From: Frigoriglobus tundricola
GTDB taxonomy: Bacteria; Planctomycetota; Planctomycetia; Gemmatales; Gemmataceae
Assembly (NCBI RefSeq): GCF_013128195.2
Contig: NZ_CP053452.2
Span: forward strand, 7,874,001 to 7,938,000
Length of the DNA: 64,000 nt
Reading direction: 5' to 3'
Both the position numbers and the translations under genes were made by a program. The notes beneath the pieces are model-generated. The model searched no databases, was not told the DNA's origin, and saw only the letters and a list, made by a program, of their open reading frames with translations. This document shows, piece after piece, positions 51,035 to 60,700 of this stretch. The stretch's first letter is position 1. Each line of letters opens with the position of its first letter.

Positions 51035-51433
51035 TCACCGCGCCGGCGACACCTGAACGGGTCCGGCCGGGACGACCGGGGCCGCGGCCGGCGCGACCGG
51101 CTGTGGGGGCGTTCCCGCAACAGGCGCGACAGGGGCCATGAGCGGCAGTTGACCGGCGGCAGTTTGTCGGATCGCCGCTTCGGCGCGGACCGCTTCAGGC
51201 GGGGGCATTTCCGCTTGCCGCGCCGCGCGCCCGAGCGGGCCGAGGGTCAAGCCCAGGAACAGGAACGTGACGCCGCTCAGGAAGAAGCCCGCCACCCAGA
51301 ACCACTGCGTCCGGCTCATCTCAAAGTCGCGCGTGCAGTACCAGACCAGGGTCCACACGCAGAGCAGCGTGCCGCCGGTCACATACGCGAGTGCCGTGCG
51401 CGGACCGAACGCGGGGCTGGAAAGGATGGGCAT
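51035..51433 (-). CDS. small membrane protein with two helices and a Pro/Ala tail
   Basis: 132 residues. Two hydrophobic helices are seen (TALAYVTGGTLLCVWTLVWY and TQWFWVAGFFLSGVTFLFLGLTLG), separated by a short charged loop (TRDFEMSR). They are followed by a charged stretch and a low-complexity Pro/Ala/Val tail (MAPVAPVAGTPPQPVAPAAAP). The start is ATG 51433 with GGGAGAA upstream on the minus strand. I do not recognise a named family. It stands alone on minus, divergent from the lipoprotein at 51604, which may share a promoter region. Confidence 0.75.
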   Translation of the reverse strand: MPILSSPAFGPRTALAYVTGGTLLCVWTLVWYCTRDFEMSRTQWFWVAGFFLSGVTFLFLGLTLGPLGRAARQAEMPPPEAVRAEAAIRQTAAGQLPLMAPVAPVAGTPPQPVAPAAAPVVPAGPVQVSPAR

Positions 51434-51603
51434 GGTGTTCTCCCGTGAGAGGTATGGTGTGGGCGCGGGCGCCCGTCTTTCAAGTCACACGCAGTGTTTG
51501 CAATGTGCGTGCCGCTTGTGCCCCGGTCTGGCACAGCGATTGCGTAACCAGACACTACCCGGCACATCTTCCGGGCTACCATATGACAGAACGAGGAACG
51601 ATA

Positions 51604-52041
51604 ATGCGACTCTGGATTCTCCCGATCGCCGCGCTGGCGGGCTTCACACTTGGTTGCAACAAGAGCCCCGAGGGCGGGGCCACGGGGCACAGCACGACCC
51701 CCAGCGGGTCGACCGGCACGTTCAAACTCGAACTCCCCGGTGCGCTCACGGCGAAGGACGTGAAGCAGGGCGACAAGCACTCTTTCGACGCGAAGGTCGA
51801 TCGGAGTTCGGGCTTCCAGAAGGACGTGACGCTCAAGGTCGAGGCCCCGTCGAAGATCGAGGTCACGCTGGACAAGGACACTGTGAAGGCGAGCGATGCC
51901 GACACCAAGTTCCACATCACCGTGGCCGTCGCGAAGGACGCCCCGATCGGTAAGCAAGTGATCAAAGTCACCGGCACCCCGGCCGCCGGGGGCGGTGCGC
52001 CGACGACCGGCGAATTCGAGATCAACGTGACCAGCAAGTAA
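51604..52041 (+). CDS. small lipoprotein with beta-sandwich-like domain
   Basis: 145 residues with signal peptide MRLWILPIAALAGFTLGC (lipobox TLGC) and an ATG at 51604 preceded by GAGGA (51592-51596); the longer frame from 51391 is rejected. After a Gly/Ser/Thr linker the mature part (FKLELPGALTAKDVKQGDKHSF, FQKDVTLKVEAPSKIEVTLDKD, FHITVAVAKDAPIGKQVIKVTGTP) reads like one Ig-like or NPCBM-associated beta module as found in subtilase-linked and planctomycete secreted proteins. Function unknown; probably outer-envelope anchored. Confidence 0.85.
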   Translation: MRLWILPIAALAGFTLGCNKSPEGGATGHSTTPSGSTGTFKLELPGALTAKDVKQGDKHSFDAKVDRSSGFQKDVTLKVEAPSKIEVTLDKDTVKASDADTKFHITVAVAKDAPIGKQVIKVTGTPAAGGGAPTTGEFEINVTSK

Positions 52042-52078
52042 TCGACGACCCGCGGCCCGACCCATTGGGCCGCAGCTC

Positions 52079-52111
52079 GACCCCGCCGGCCGAAATACGG
52101 CCGGCGGGGTC
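52079..52111 (+). terminator. perfect 14 bp hairpin after the lipoprotein gene
   Basis: GACCCCGCCGGCCG (52079-52092) and CGGCCGGCGGGGTC (52098-52111) are exact complements around AAATA, followed by ACTTTCG. The stem ends 19 bases before the next ATG, so it may also lie in the leader of the DUF2383 gene; the SD GAGGAG follows directly. Confidence 0.7.
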
Positions 52112-52130
52112 ACTTTCGAGGAGAGCTGTT

Positions 52131-52592
52131 ATGAACACCACGATGTACGACCCGCTCACCAGCGACACGACCGCCCTGAACGCGCTGCTCCGCGGTGAGA
52201 TGGCGGCGGTCGAGGCGTACACCCGGGCACTGGGGTTGTTCGGTGACGACGAACTGATCGGCGACCTTCAGAAGATACGTGACGACCACAGCCGGGCGGT
52301 TCGTCTGCTCCGCGACCGGGTCGTTCAACTCGCCGGAGTTCCGGCCGAGAGCTCGGGTGCGTGGAGCGCGTTCGGTGCGGACGCGAGCGCCACAAAGGTC
52401 ATCGGGCCGACCACCGCGCTTGCGGCCCTGCGCCAGGGCGAGGAACACATCATCAGTGAGTACGAAGCGGCACTGACGGATGCGGAGATCAGCCCCGACT
52501 GCCACCCCATGATTCAGACGGACCTGCTGACACCGACTCAAAAGCACGTCGACGAGTTGAACCGGCTCCTCGGTGGGCAGAATCGTTGGTGA
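52131..52592 (+). CDS. DUF2383 / PA2169-type ferritin-like protein
   Basis: 153-residue protein of the DUF2383 type, predicted four-helix bundle related to ferritin-like folds. Helix motifs are LNALLRGEMAAVEAYTRAL, LQKIRDDHSRAVRLLRDRVVQLAG and LRQGEEHIISEYEAALTDAEI with EExHxxxEYE, followed by QKHVDELNRLL. The ATG at 52131 has GAGGAG in front. Genes of this sort are common in stress-related sets, and another ferritin-like gene lies 1.4 kb upstream. The iron site is plausible (Glu/His present) but unproven. Confidence 0.85.
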   Translation: MNTTMYDPLTSDTTALNALLRGEMAAVEAYTRALGLFGDDELIGDLQKIRDDHSRAVRLLRDRVVQLAGVPAESSGAWSAFGADASATKVIGPTTALAALRQGEEHIISEYEAALTDAEISPDCHPMIQTDLLTPTQKHVDELNRLLGGQNRW

Positions 52593-52818
52593 CGATGATC
52601 CCGATCTACTTCCTGTGTCGTACTAATGCGGTTGAACGACCCACATCTGATCCGAACGACCGGTTGATCGCCCAAACGGCCGCGGCTCCCGGCCCCATCG
52701 CGGACCCGTACCACGAAACACTCTCTGTGGTGCCGGGTAACGGGGCGTGTGCGAAAGTGTTTTTCCCGGCCATCCACGTGTGAAGCGGGTCGTTGTCAAA
52801 TGTGAAAAGGAGTTCCTC

Positions 52819-53337
52819 ATGTATTCCTTCCCCCTCGGCGGAGCGAATCGAACTGTTCGGACGCCGGGACCCGGTTTAATCGGCGTCGCGGTCATTGTGG
52901 TCGCGTGCGCCCTGGTACCGGCAGTCGGATGGCTCGTTTCCGCGCCGGCCGCGGGCACGTGGTACGAGGGGCTCGTGAAGCCGAGTTGGACGCCGCCCGA
53001 ATGGGCGTTCGGGCCGGTGTGGAGAGCGTTGTATGCGATGATGGCCGTCGCCGCCTCCATTGTGTGGTTGTCGCGCCGCCGCGACGACGTGTGCTGCCCG
53101 CTCAGCGCGTTCGCGGTTCAACTGGCGCTCAACCTCGCGTGGAGCGTGTGCTTTTTCGGGTTGCGCAGCCCGCTCCTGGGCTTTTTGGACGCGTGCCTGT
53201 TGTGGGTCGCCGTGTCTCTGACCACAGCGGAGTTCTTTCTCGTGTCACGTCCGGCCGGCTGGCTCATGGCCCCCTACTGGCTCTGGGTCACGTTCGCGGC
53301 TGCGGTTAACGGCGCGATCCTGATCCTCGGAGGCTGA
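52819..53337 (+). CDS. tspO: TspO/MBR family protein
   Basis: 172-residue tryptophan-rich sensory protein with five predicted membrane helices. The start is the ATG at 52819, preceded by AAAAGGAG (52805-52812), giving MYSFPLGG; the upstream frame to 52747 is not needed. Family signatures include WYEGLVKPSWTPPEWAFGPVWRALYAMMAVAA, LALNLAWSVCFFGLRSPLLGFLDA and the C-terminal helix LMAPYWLWVTFAAAVNG. TspO proteins bind porphyrins and lipids and are induced by stress in several bacteria. It stands last in the stress-related stretch. Confidence 0.95.
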   Translation: MYSFPLGGANRTVRTPGPGLIGVAVIVVACALVPAVGWLVSAPAAGTWYEGLVKPSWTPPEWAFGPVWRALYAMMAVAASIVWLSRRRDDVCCPLSAFAVQLALNLAWSVCFFGLRSPLLGFLDACLLWVAVSLTTAEFFLVSRPAGWLMAPYWLWVTFAAAVNGAILILGG

Positions 53338-53678
53338 GCGAGAGTTAACTTGACGCGTTCGAGAGTGACACATTTTCCCACATCGGGGAGTTGTGGGTGG
53401 TCCGACTGATGTGACTGCGGGGGCGCCGAGAAGCGCCGAGAACCGCGTCACGCCGTCCGGGCCGATCGTCGGATGAGTCACTATCTCCGACAGCGACGGA
53501 GATGGCGCGGGGGACCGCTGCGAGAAGAACCGGTGTGTGACTCCCCTGGTGCGGCCACCGACTGTCGGAGACCGCCGGCTACCCGAAAATGGCCCACCTT
53601 GTGTCACTCCAAGGACGTCGAGGACCGGCACAAAATCCTATTCCATTTCATCCGCAACAAGGACAATTGTCGGGGCGA
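53338..53678. other. 341-base gene-free interval between tspO and ugd
   Basis: No supported gene. The interval lies between two convergent units (tspO on +, ugd on -). It has a short tandem GCGCCGAGAA/GCGCCGAGAA at about 53427 and a small palindrome ATCTCCG-ACAGCGA-CGGAGAT near 53490. Neither looks like a strong terminator. Confidence 0.5.
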
Positions 53679-55007
53679 TTACTTCCGCCCGCCGCGGCCG
53701 ATCCCGTAGTAGGTGAAGCCGAGCGCCTCCATCGGCCGGGGCTCGTACACGTTGCGGCCGTCGAACACGACCCGGCCGGTCAGGAGCCGCTTCATGACCT
53801 CGAAATCCGGGTTGCGGAACTCGGGCCACTCGGTGACGACCACCAGGGCGTCGGCCCCCTCGAGGGCGCCGTACGGGCGGTCGGCGTAGTACAACGTGTC
53901 GCCGTAGAGCGCGCGGACGTTGGCCATCGCTTCGGGGTCGTGGACCCGGACCCGGACCCCGGCCCCCAGCAGCGCGTCGATGAGGGCCAGCGCGCGCCTC
54001 CCGGATGTCGTCGGTCCGGGGCTTGAACGCCAGCCCCCAGAGGGCCAGGGTCCTCCCCGCCAGCGCCGCCCCGAAGTGCTGCTGGATCTTGGTGAACAGC
54101 ACCTGCTTCTGCGCGTCGTTCACCGCGTCCACGGCCTGCATGAGCTTGAGCGGCAGGGCGGTCCGCCGCCCCATCGCGATGATCGCCTCCACGTCCTTGG
54201 GGAAACACGACCCCCCGTACCCGGGGCCGGGGAACAGGAACGGGAACCCGATCCGCTGGTCGTGCCCGATCCCCTTGCGGACGTCGTTGATGTCCGCGCC
54301 CAGGCGGTCGCACAGGTTGGCCATCTCGTTGATGAAGCTGATCTTGGTGGCGAGCATCGCGTTGGCCGCGTACTTGGTCATCTCGGCCGACTCGGGGGAC
54401 ATCACCAGGAACGGCCGCTCGGTCCGCAGGAACGGCGCGTACAGCTCGCGCAGCACCTCGCTCACTTCCGGCCGGCGGGTGCCGACGACCACCCGGTCCG
54501 GCCGCATGAAGTCCTCGATCGCGGCCCCTTCCTTCAGGAACTCGGGGTTGCTCGCCACGTCCACGTGCGGGGCCCCGGCCGCCGCCAGCCGCTCGGCCAC
54601 CTGCGCGTTGGTGCCCACCGGGACGGTGCTCTTGGTGACCACCACCCGCGCCCCCGGCGGGCCCGGCGGGGCGTCCCGCAGCGCCGCCCCGATCGCGTCG
54701 GCGACCGCGAACACGGCGGTCAGGTCGGCGTCGCCCGCGTCCGACTGGGGGTGCCGACGGCGATGAACGCGAGCCGCGCGCCCCGGACCGCGGCGGCCAG
54801 GTCGGTCGTGAACGCGAGCCGCCCGTCGCGCGCGTTGCGGGCCACGAGTTCGGCCAGGCCGGGCTCGTAGATCGGGATCCCGCCCCCGTGAAGGAGGGCC
54901 ACTTTGTTCGGGTTGTTGTCCACGCAGGTAACGTCGTTGCCGCTCTCCGCGAGGCAGGTGCCGGTGACCAGTCCGACGTACCCGGTACCGATGATCGCGA
55001 CTTTCAT
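53679..55007 (-). pseudogene. ugd: UDP-glucose 6-dehydrogenase, two frameshifts
   Basis: UDP-glucose/GDP-mannose dehydrogenase that oxidises UDP-glucose to UDP-glucuronate for polysaccharide synthesis. The ATG at 55007 starts [23 protein letters not shown] (NAD-binding). Translation leaves frame at a GGGGG run (54747-54751): GTPS should read GTPQSDAG, so one base is missing. It resumes with [39 protein letters not shown], and the active-site region [14 protein letters not shown] second shift at about 53992-53998 lies in a CGCGCG run (two bases missing), restoring [20 protein letters not shown] and then [12 protein letters not shown] to the stop at 53679. With these three bases restored it is 443 residues, the usual family length. 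Last gene of the minus-strand polysaccharide set. Confidence 0.9.
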
Positions 55008-55184
55008 GCTGCGCTGTGCTCCGAGCGGGGCCGAACACGGGCCGTCGCGGCGCGAGCGGCGTGTGGGCTCGGGCGAGCGGCGCGCCGCCGCGGCCCGAGC
55101 GGCAAAATGGGAATTTAGGAGGCCGGTGCCCGTTCCGTCAACGCCGGTCAACGGACCCGGCCCCGAACGGCGCGGGCCGCCGCG

Positions 55185-56354
55185 TCACCGGGGCGCGCCA
55201 CTCGTGACCACTTGCGGCCGCGCGGGGATCAGGTTCAGGCGGCTCAACAGCGGTCGCACATCGTCCAGGAATCGCCGCTCGCGGAAGTAGTCGTGGAGCG
55301 CGGCGAAGGCCCGGCGGGTGATCGCCTCGCGCTCGGCCGGGTGCTTCAGATAGTGGTCGATCTTCTCGTCGAAATCGCTCAGGTCCCACCCCAATGGGAC
55401 ATACGTTTCGTGGGGGACGAACACGTTCGGGTAACAGTCCAGGTGGGACACGTCCGGTTTGAGCAGCAGGCTGCCGGTGAACATGGCCTCGAAGTCCCGC
55501 CAGCAGATCTCCCCGTAGCCGAACGGGCTGAAACAGATTTTGGACCCGTACAGCTCGGTGAAGAACTCTTTACGGGAGACGCGCCCTTGAGATATGACCT
55601 TGAGGTCGTTGGCGCGTCGATTCACTTTGTCCAAAGATTCTTGACGCATCCGCTCGTACCAGTCGCTGCCCTTAACGGCGATTCGGGCGTGCAAGTCCAC
55701 CGGCCGGTGGGCCGCCGCCGGGTACGCGGACAGGAAGCGGGGCAGCATGTAATCGGAGAACGCGAAGTGCGTTCCGAGTACGAGCTTGTCGCGGAACCGG
55801 TCGGGGACCCGGAAGTGCGTTTCCGGGTGGTCGAGGTGGAAGCGCCGCGAGTAATAGTCGGTGAGGTTCGTGTCGCCCCGGGTCGCGCGCCCGTACTCGG
55901 CGAAGTCGCTCAGCGTCTGCTTCTTGAGGTACACATCGATGTGGTCACCGAGGGCCTCGGCGTACCGCAGGTCGGTGGGGGCGAACCAGTCGAAGTACGC
56001 GACACGGGCGGTTGGCCAAACGGTCCGGATTTTTCGGGCGAGCGCTTCCATTGCCTGCGGGCCGAGGGAGAACCACGTCTGAAAGCACACCGCGTCGACG
56101 GCCGCCCCGCCCCCGTACGGGTGGCGGTCGCTCTCGAAGCGGTCCAGCGGCAGTTCGCGGAGTTCGATGTGGTCGCGGGCGGCGAGGTCGCTCTGGTGAA
56201 AAAAGAACGGGAACAGTTGGGCGTGACAGATCGGATCGCGGCAGCTGATCATCAGCAGCCGCTTCCTGCCCCGTTTCCGGGAGAACGGCCACAAAAAGTG
56301 CGCCCGGTCCACCGTCGCCCGGTGCAGGCGCCATCGCCAAATCGACACGTTCAT
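55185..56354 (-). CDS. glycosyltransferase (CgeB/GT group-type)
   Basis: 389-residue protein with a start at ATG 56354. It is not close to a well-known family, but the C-terminal part has SPFGYGEICWRDFEAMFTG followed by SLLLKPDVSHLDCYPNVFVPHETYVPLGWD, the pattern of CgeB/spore-maturation and group-1-like transferases with a nucleotide-sugar domain. It is flanked by FkbM methyltransferase and ugd genes, which supports a polysaccharide role. The N-terminus is basic with no signal peptide, so it is cytoplasmic. Acceptor and donor cannot be read from sequence. Confidence 0.75.
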   Translation of the reverse strand: MNVSIWRWRLHRATVDRAHFLWPFSRKRGRKRLLMISCRDPICHAQLFPFFFHQSDLAARDHIELRELPLDRFESDRHPYGGGAAVDAVCFQTWFSLGPQAMEALARKIRTVWPTARVAYFDWFAPTDLRYAEALGDHIDVYLKKQTLSDFAEYGRATRGDTNLTDYYSRRFHLDHPETHFRVPDRFRDKLVLGTHFAFSDYMLPRFLSAYPAAAHRPVDLHARIAVKGSDWYERMRQESLDKVNRRANDLKVISQGRVSRKEFFTELYGSKICFSPFGYGEICWRDFEAMFTGSLLLKPDVSHLDCYPNVFVPHETYVPLGWDLSDFDEKIDHYLKHPAEREAITRRAFAALHDYFRERRFLDDVRPLLSRLNLIPARPQVVTSGAPR

Positions 56355-56390
56355 GCCGTACCGTCCTCGGTTGCCTTCACCGTGCCGCCG

Positions 56391-57329
56391 TTACGCGAGG
56401 AGCGCGCTCACCCGGTCGCGATTGGGGGACGTCGTGGGGACCCAGAGCACGTTCCCCGAGTGGCTCTGGGGGGTGGCCGGTCTCAGCGCCAGGGCGTGTT
56501 TGCCCACCCCGCGCCGGGACAGTTGCATGGAAAACGGTTGGTACCCGCACCCCGCCATGAGATCGAATAACTCCTCGGGCGTCCGGTGCGCCCGGGCCAG
56601 GTGCCCCGGGACCACCTCCGCGAGAACCAGGGGGCCGGTCCTGCGGAGCGTTTCGTTCAGCCCGGTCAGAACCTGGCACTCGTACCCCTCGACGTCGATC
56701 TTGATGAGTGCCGGGGCGCGGGCGTCGGACTCGAGTGCGCGGTCCCCGATCCGAACGGGCACGTCGAACCGTTCGACGGCCGGTTCGCCCGACGCACCCG
56801 CCCCCGGTGCGATCTCGATCGGCGTCAGCGTGCCCTCGCCGCTGTTATATGCGGGCACGCTCAGGACCAAAGTGCTTTCGACGTCGGCCAGGGCCACGGG
56901 GTGCAGCCGGAGGTTGCCGATCGAATTGGTCCGGACGCTCGCCCGGATGCGCTCCGCACAGCGCGGGTTGGGTTCGAACGCGTCCACGACGCCCGCGGGT
57001 CCGGTCAGCCGGGCCGCGAGCAGCGAGAGCATGCCGATGTTCGCACCGATATCGACGAACCGGTCCCCCGGCCGCAACACGCGCATGAGAAGGAGTTGGG
57101 ACTCGAGGTCGTAGAAGCGGCCCAGGAAGTAGGTCGCGCGCTCGGACCACCGCGACGGGTCGAGGACCATCTCGTACCCGTGCAGTTTGCCCCGAATGGT
57201 GAGCATCGGGTGCCCGGCCCAAGAGGGATCGTTGCGGTAGTCGCCGACGAACCGGGAGTACAGCTTCCCCCAACCCGGCAGCTCGGCCCGCACGTAAGGC
57301 CGAACGAGCCACGACAGGAACGGATTCAT
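56391..57329 (-). CDS. FkbM family methyltransferase
   Basis: 312-residue SAM-dependent methyltransferase of the FkbM type. ATG at 57329 with AAGGGG upstream on minus; the longer frame to 57704 is rejected. The SAM-binding motif is FVDIGANIGMLSLLAARL, followed by VDAFEPNPRCAERIRASVRTN, and the FkbM signature LIKIDVEGYECQVLTGL. FkbM proteins add methyl groups to sugars in extracellular polymers. The gene is 36 bases upstream of the glycosyltransferase, so both are probably cotranscribed. Confidence 0.93.
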   Translation of the reverse strand: MNPFLSWLVRPYVRAELPGWGKLYSRFVGDYRNDPSWAGHPMLTIRGKLHGYEMVLDPSRWSERATYFLGRFYDLESQLLLMRVLRPGDRFVDIGANIGMLSLLAARLTGPAGVVDAFEPNPRCAERIRASVRTNSIGNLRLHPVALADVESTLVLSVPAYNSGEGTLTPIEIAPGAGASGEPAVERFDVPVRIGDRALESDARAPALIKIDVEGYECQVLTGLNETLRRTGPLVLAEVVPGHLARAHRTPEELFDLMAGCGYQPFSMQLSRRGVGKHALALRPATPQSHSGNVLWVPTTSPNRDRVSALLA

Positions 57330-57745
57330 ATGTGAGGCCCCTTCACGACAACAGCTCTTGATCATGCCGCGGAAGTGCGATTGCCGCGCCGCGTCAGACG
57401 CCCACACCGGTGCGCGTGCCGGGACGCGAGGGCTTGACTCGGCGCCACGTTCTGTTGTTGAACTTATGCGTTGACATTCTTTGTGTTCAGCGGGAAACGC
57501 GGCGATCGGCAGGGCAGACGAGAACGGGCCGGCTCGGCGGGAGGTTGGCGTCCGCGTGCTCGCCGGTCCGGACGGGCGCTGCTGTGCCGTCGTTGCGTCC
57601 CCGCTGTCCGGCCCGCGGCGGTTCCGCCGCGGACCCCAGAACCAAGGAGAACGGGTGCTCCGCCGACCGATACAAGGCGTTCGCACGGCGGCCGACCGCC
57701 GCACGCGTGGGCGAGATGGTTATCCCGAAGAGATCATTGAGCCGT
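57330..57745. other. 416-base gene-free interval upstream of the FkbM gene
   Basis: This separates the TPR gene from the FkbM gene, both on minus. The clearest structure is CCGCGGCGG-TT-CCGCCGCGG (57613-57632), a perfect 9 bp stem that may end the TPR-gene transcript on minus. The stretch 57450-57495 is A/T-richer and probably contains the FkbM promoter on minus; no convincing box pair was found. No open frame here has family similarity. Confidence 0.5.
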
Positions 57746-60700
57746 TCATTTACCCGCTTGCAAGGTCTGACCCAGTTCCGCAAACAGTTGTTGCTCGGCG
57801 GGGAGCAGCAGGCTCCCGTCAGGCCCGAGCTCTTTGGCGCGGGTCAGGGTTTGTTCGGCCTCTTTCCGCCGGCCGTCCGCGCGGTACGCGGCGGCCAGGT
57901 GTAGGCACTTTGCGGCCGACGGCTTTTGCTCGACGGCTTCTTTCAGGGCATCGATCGCGTCCTTCGCGCGGCCGGTCTTGAGATAGAGCAGCCCGCGGGT
58001 ATCGAGCAGGCCCGCGGTCGTTCCGCCGCGTTCCGCCGCCTCCTCCAAGTACCGCTTGGCATCTTCCGTGTGGTTGTCGAGGACCAGCATGTACGCCAGA
58101 TTGCCCCGGGCGTCGGCGTTGTTGGGGTCCTCGTCGGCGATGTCCTTGAACACTTTCGCGGCTTCGGCGTAGCGGCCGCGCCGGGCGTGAACGAGAGCGG
58201 CGAGCTTCTTGGTGGTCGCGGACGGCGTCGCGCCTTTGAGAAGCCTCTCCACCTCCGCCGCGAGGGCATCGAGTTGAGCCCCGTCGAGCGGGGGCTGGGC
58301 GTAGCCGTAGGCGGCCGTGACGAGCGCCGCCGCGGCCGCCGTGGCCCCGGCCTTCGCTTCGGCCGCGCGGCAGCGCTCGATCGCCTCTTTGATCTTGCCG
58401 CGGCGCGCGAGGAACCCGGCGAGTGCCAATTCGTCCGAGCCCGCGTGGAGCGGGCTCTCGGACGCCGCGCTGTAGAGTTTGCCGGCCAACTCAACCAACC
58501 GGGGCTCGTCGCCGGCTTCTCGACCGAGTTCGTCTGCCAGACCGGCCGCGAACCGCAGGCGGTTCAGGTTCGTTTCGCCGGCCGCCGCGTCGCTCAGAGG
58601 CTTGGCCGCTTTGGCAATAAATTCGACGGCATCACCGTAGGTCCCCCGCTTGACGTACAGCGCGGCCCGGAGCCGGGAGGTGTTCGGCTCGTCCCGTGCG
58701 ACTTTGATGAGCTGGTCGAGCCACTCTTCGGCGTCCGGGGCGCCGCGCCGGACGAGCCGGTCGACGAGGAATCGCAGACTGGTCAGTTTGTTCTGCTCGG
58801 TCCCTTCCTGCACGAACTTGACGAGAAGGGCGCGGCCCTCAGCCCAGGCCCCGGTGTCAACAAGTAAACGGGCGACCAGAAGTTCAGCGGCCGAGTCGAA
58901 CGGTCGCAGCTGGTTATTCTGCCGGTCTCGCAAGGTCTTTAGCAGATCGAGGGCGTCTCTCCGGAACTCGAGGCGGGTGGCAAGAATCTGGGCCTTCACA
59001 AAAGTGTCCTCGGGACCGTTGCCCGGCGCCGCGATGGCTGTGTCGGCCAACTGGATCGCCTTTTTGAAAGAGTCGTAGTCCCCGCTGGACGCGAGCGCGA
59101 CGGGGATTCGTCGGCGCACCCAGGCCGCGTCGTCCGGCTCGAGAGCGGGGGTGGCCGTGAGGCTCCGTTCGAGCAGCGGGACCACCTTGGTGAGCGCACC
59201 CGTTCGCTCATAGAAACCGACCACTCGCCGGAGGACATTGATGTCGCTCGGCTGCGCGGCGAGCGCGCTAGAGTATTCGGCGCCAGCGCTGGCCACATCG
59301 CCGAGGAGCTCGTGGCACTGGGCCAGGTCCACACCCTTGAGGCGGTCGCCGGCCTTATTGAACGCCTGTTGCGCCTCTAGGCGCCGACCGGCCCGAAGGT
59401 GCCAGTCGATGAGCACGATCCACGGTTCGGCGCGCGTGCCGGCGTACTTGATCGCCTTGTTGTATTCGTTGAGGACTTCCTCCTTCGGCCGGCCCGCAGC
59501 AGTGAGAATGGCGGCGTGCCAGATGTGGTCCCGGTACTGCTCGTCCTCGCTCTGGTTCGACTGGGAGCGAATGTACCCTTCTGCGAGCGCGACGGCTTCG
59601 TTCAGCCGAGAGTTGTAGAGCGAGAATTCGGCCGCCATTTTCTGGTACTTGGGGTCCGACTCAGACGGAAGGTTTTTCATCAGATCGTTGGCGAGGTCCA
59701 GCCGGCGGTTCGCATAGAGGAACTCGACAATTCGGCGACGAACTTCCGCCCGCCGCTCCCCGAGCTTTACCGCTTGCACGTACTCCTGGATCGCCTTCTC
59801 TGTGTGGTTCTGGGCGCGGTAAATCTCCGCTCTGAGCAGACTGACTCTCGCCCAGCGATCCTGTCGGGCGGCTTCGGCTTCGTTCAGGTGACCGAGGGCC
59901 TCAGCGAAGCGCGTTTGAACGGTTTGTTTCCCAACCCGGTCCGCGAGCTCGTAGGCGCGCCAGATGAGGAGCGCCTTGGCGTAGTGAGCGAACGGGCCTT
60001 GCTCGCCCCGGCCCTCGGCCGTGCCGATCCCTCGGGTCGCTTCCTCTATTCCTGTCAGGTCGTTCGCACGCGCCGCGAGATCGAACATGCGGAACTGAAC
60101 ATAGAGGTTCCGGGGTTGTAGCCGGGCCACCTGCTGCCGCCACTTTCGGGCCGCCGAGAACTGCTTTTGAAGGGTACACGCTTCGGCAAGAGCGGTAGCC
60201 AATCGCACCCGGGTCGGCCCCGAGAGCCGGTCGTTGCCGGTGCGGCTGAAAAGATCTTCCGCGGTTTTCACGGTTTGGTCAAAAGACGGATAGTCCTGTT
60301 TTATTAATGCCAGACGAATTACGACCGATTCGGCTGTCGGCACTCGGGTCGCCTGGTCGAGGTCGTTGAGCAACTCTAGCGCCTGGTGGGCCTCGTTGTG
60401 ACGCCCGAGCAGCCGGGCTAGCGCCAGAGCAACAGCCTGCTCGTCGGCCTCCGGTGTTGTGACCCGGTCGGGGGCTTTCGCCCCGCGTTCGGCCCTAAGG
60501 GCTCGGAGCTTGTCCTCGAGCCGATTTCTTGCCAGTGATGACACATCGGCTCGGTCAGTAACCATTAGCCGAGCCGTAAGTGACGAAGAAACGGGACCGG
60601 GCGCCCAGCCAAAAGCAGAACAGATCAAACCCAGTCGGTATGGGGTGTCACCGATCGCGTCGTCGATTTCGCTCTGTAACACGACCAGACCCGCCGAGTC

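Noticed and set aside
57471-57500. TTGACA on + in the FkbM upstream region
   Set aside because: It points away from the minus-strand gene and has no -10 match at 17 bases.
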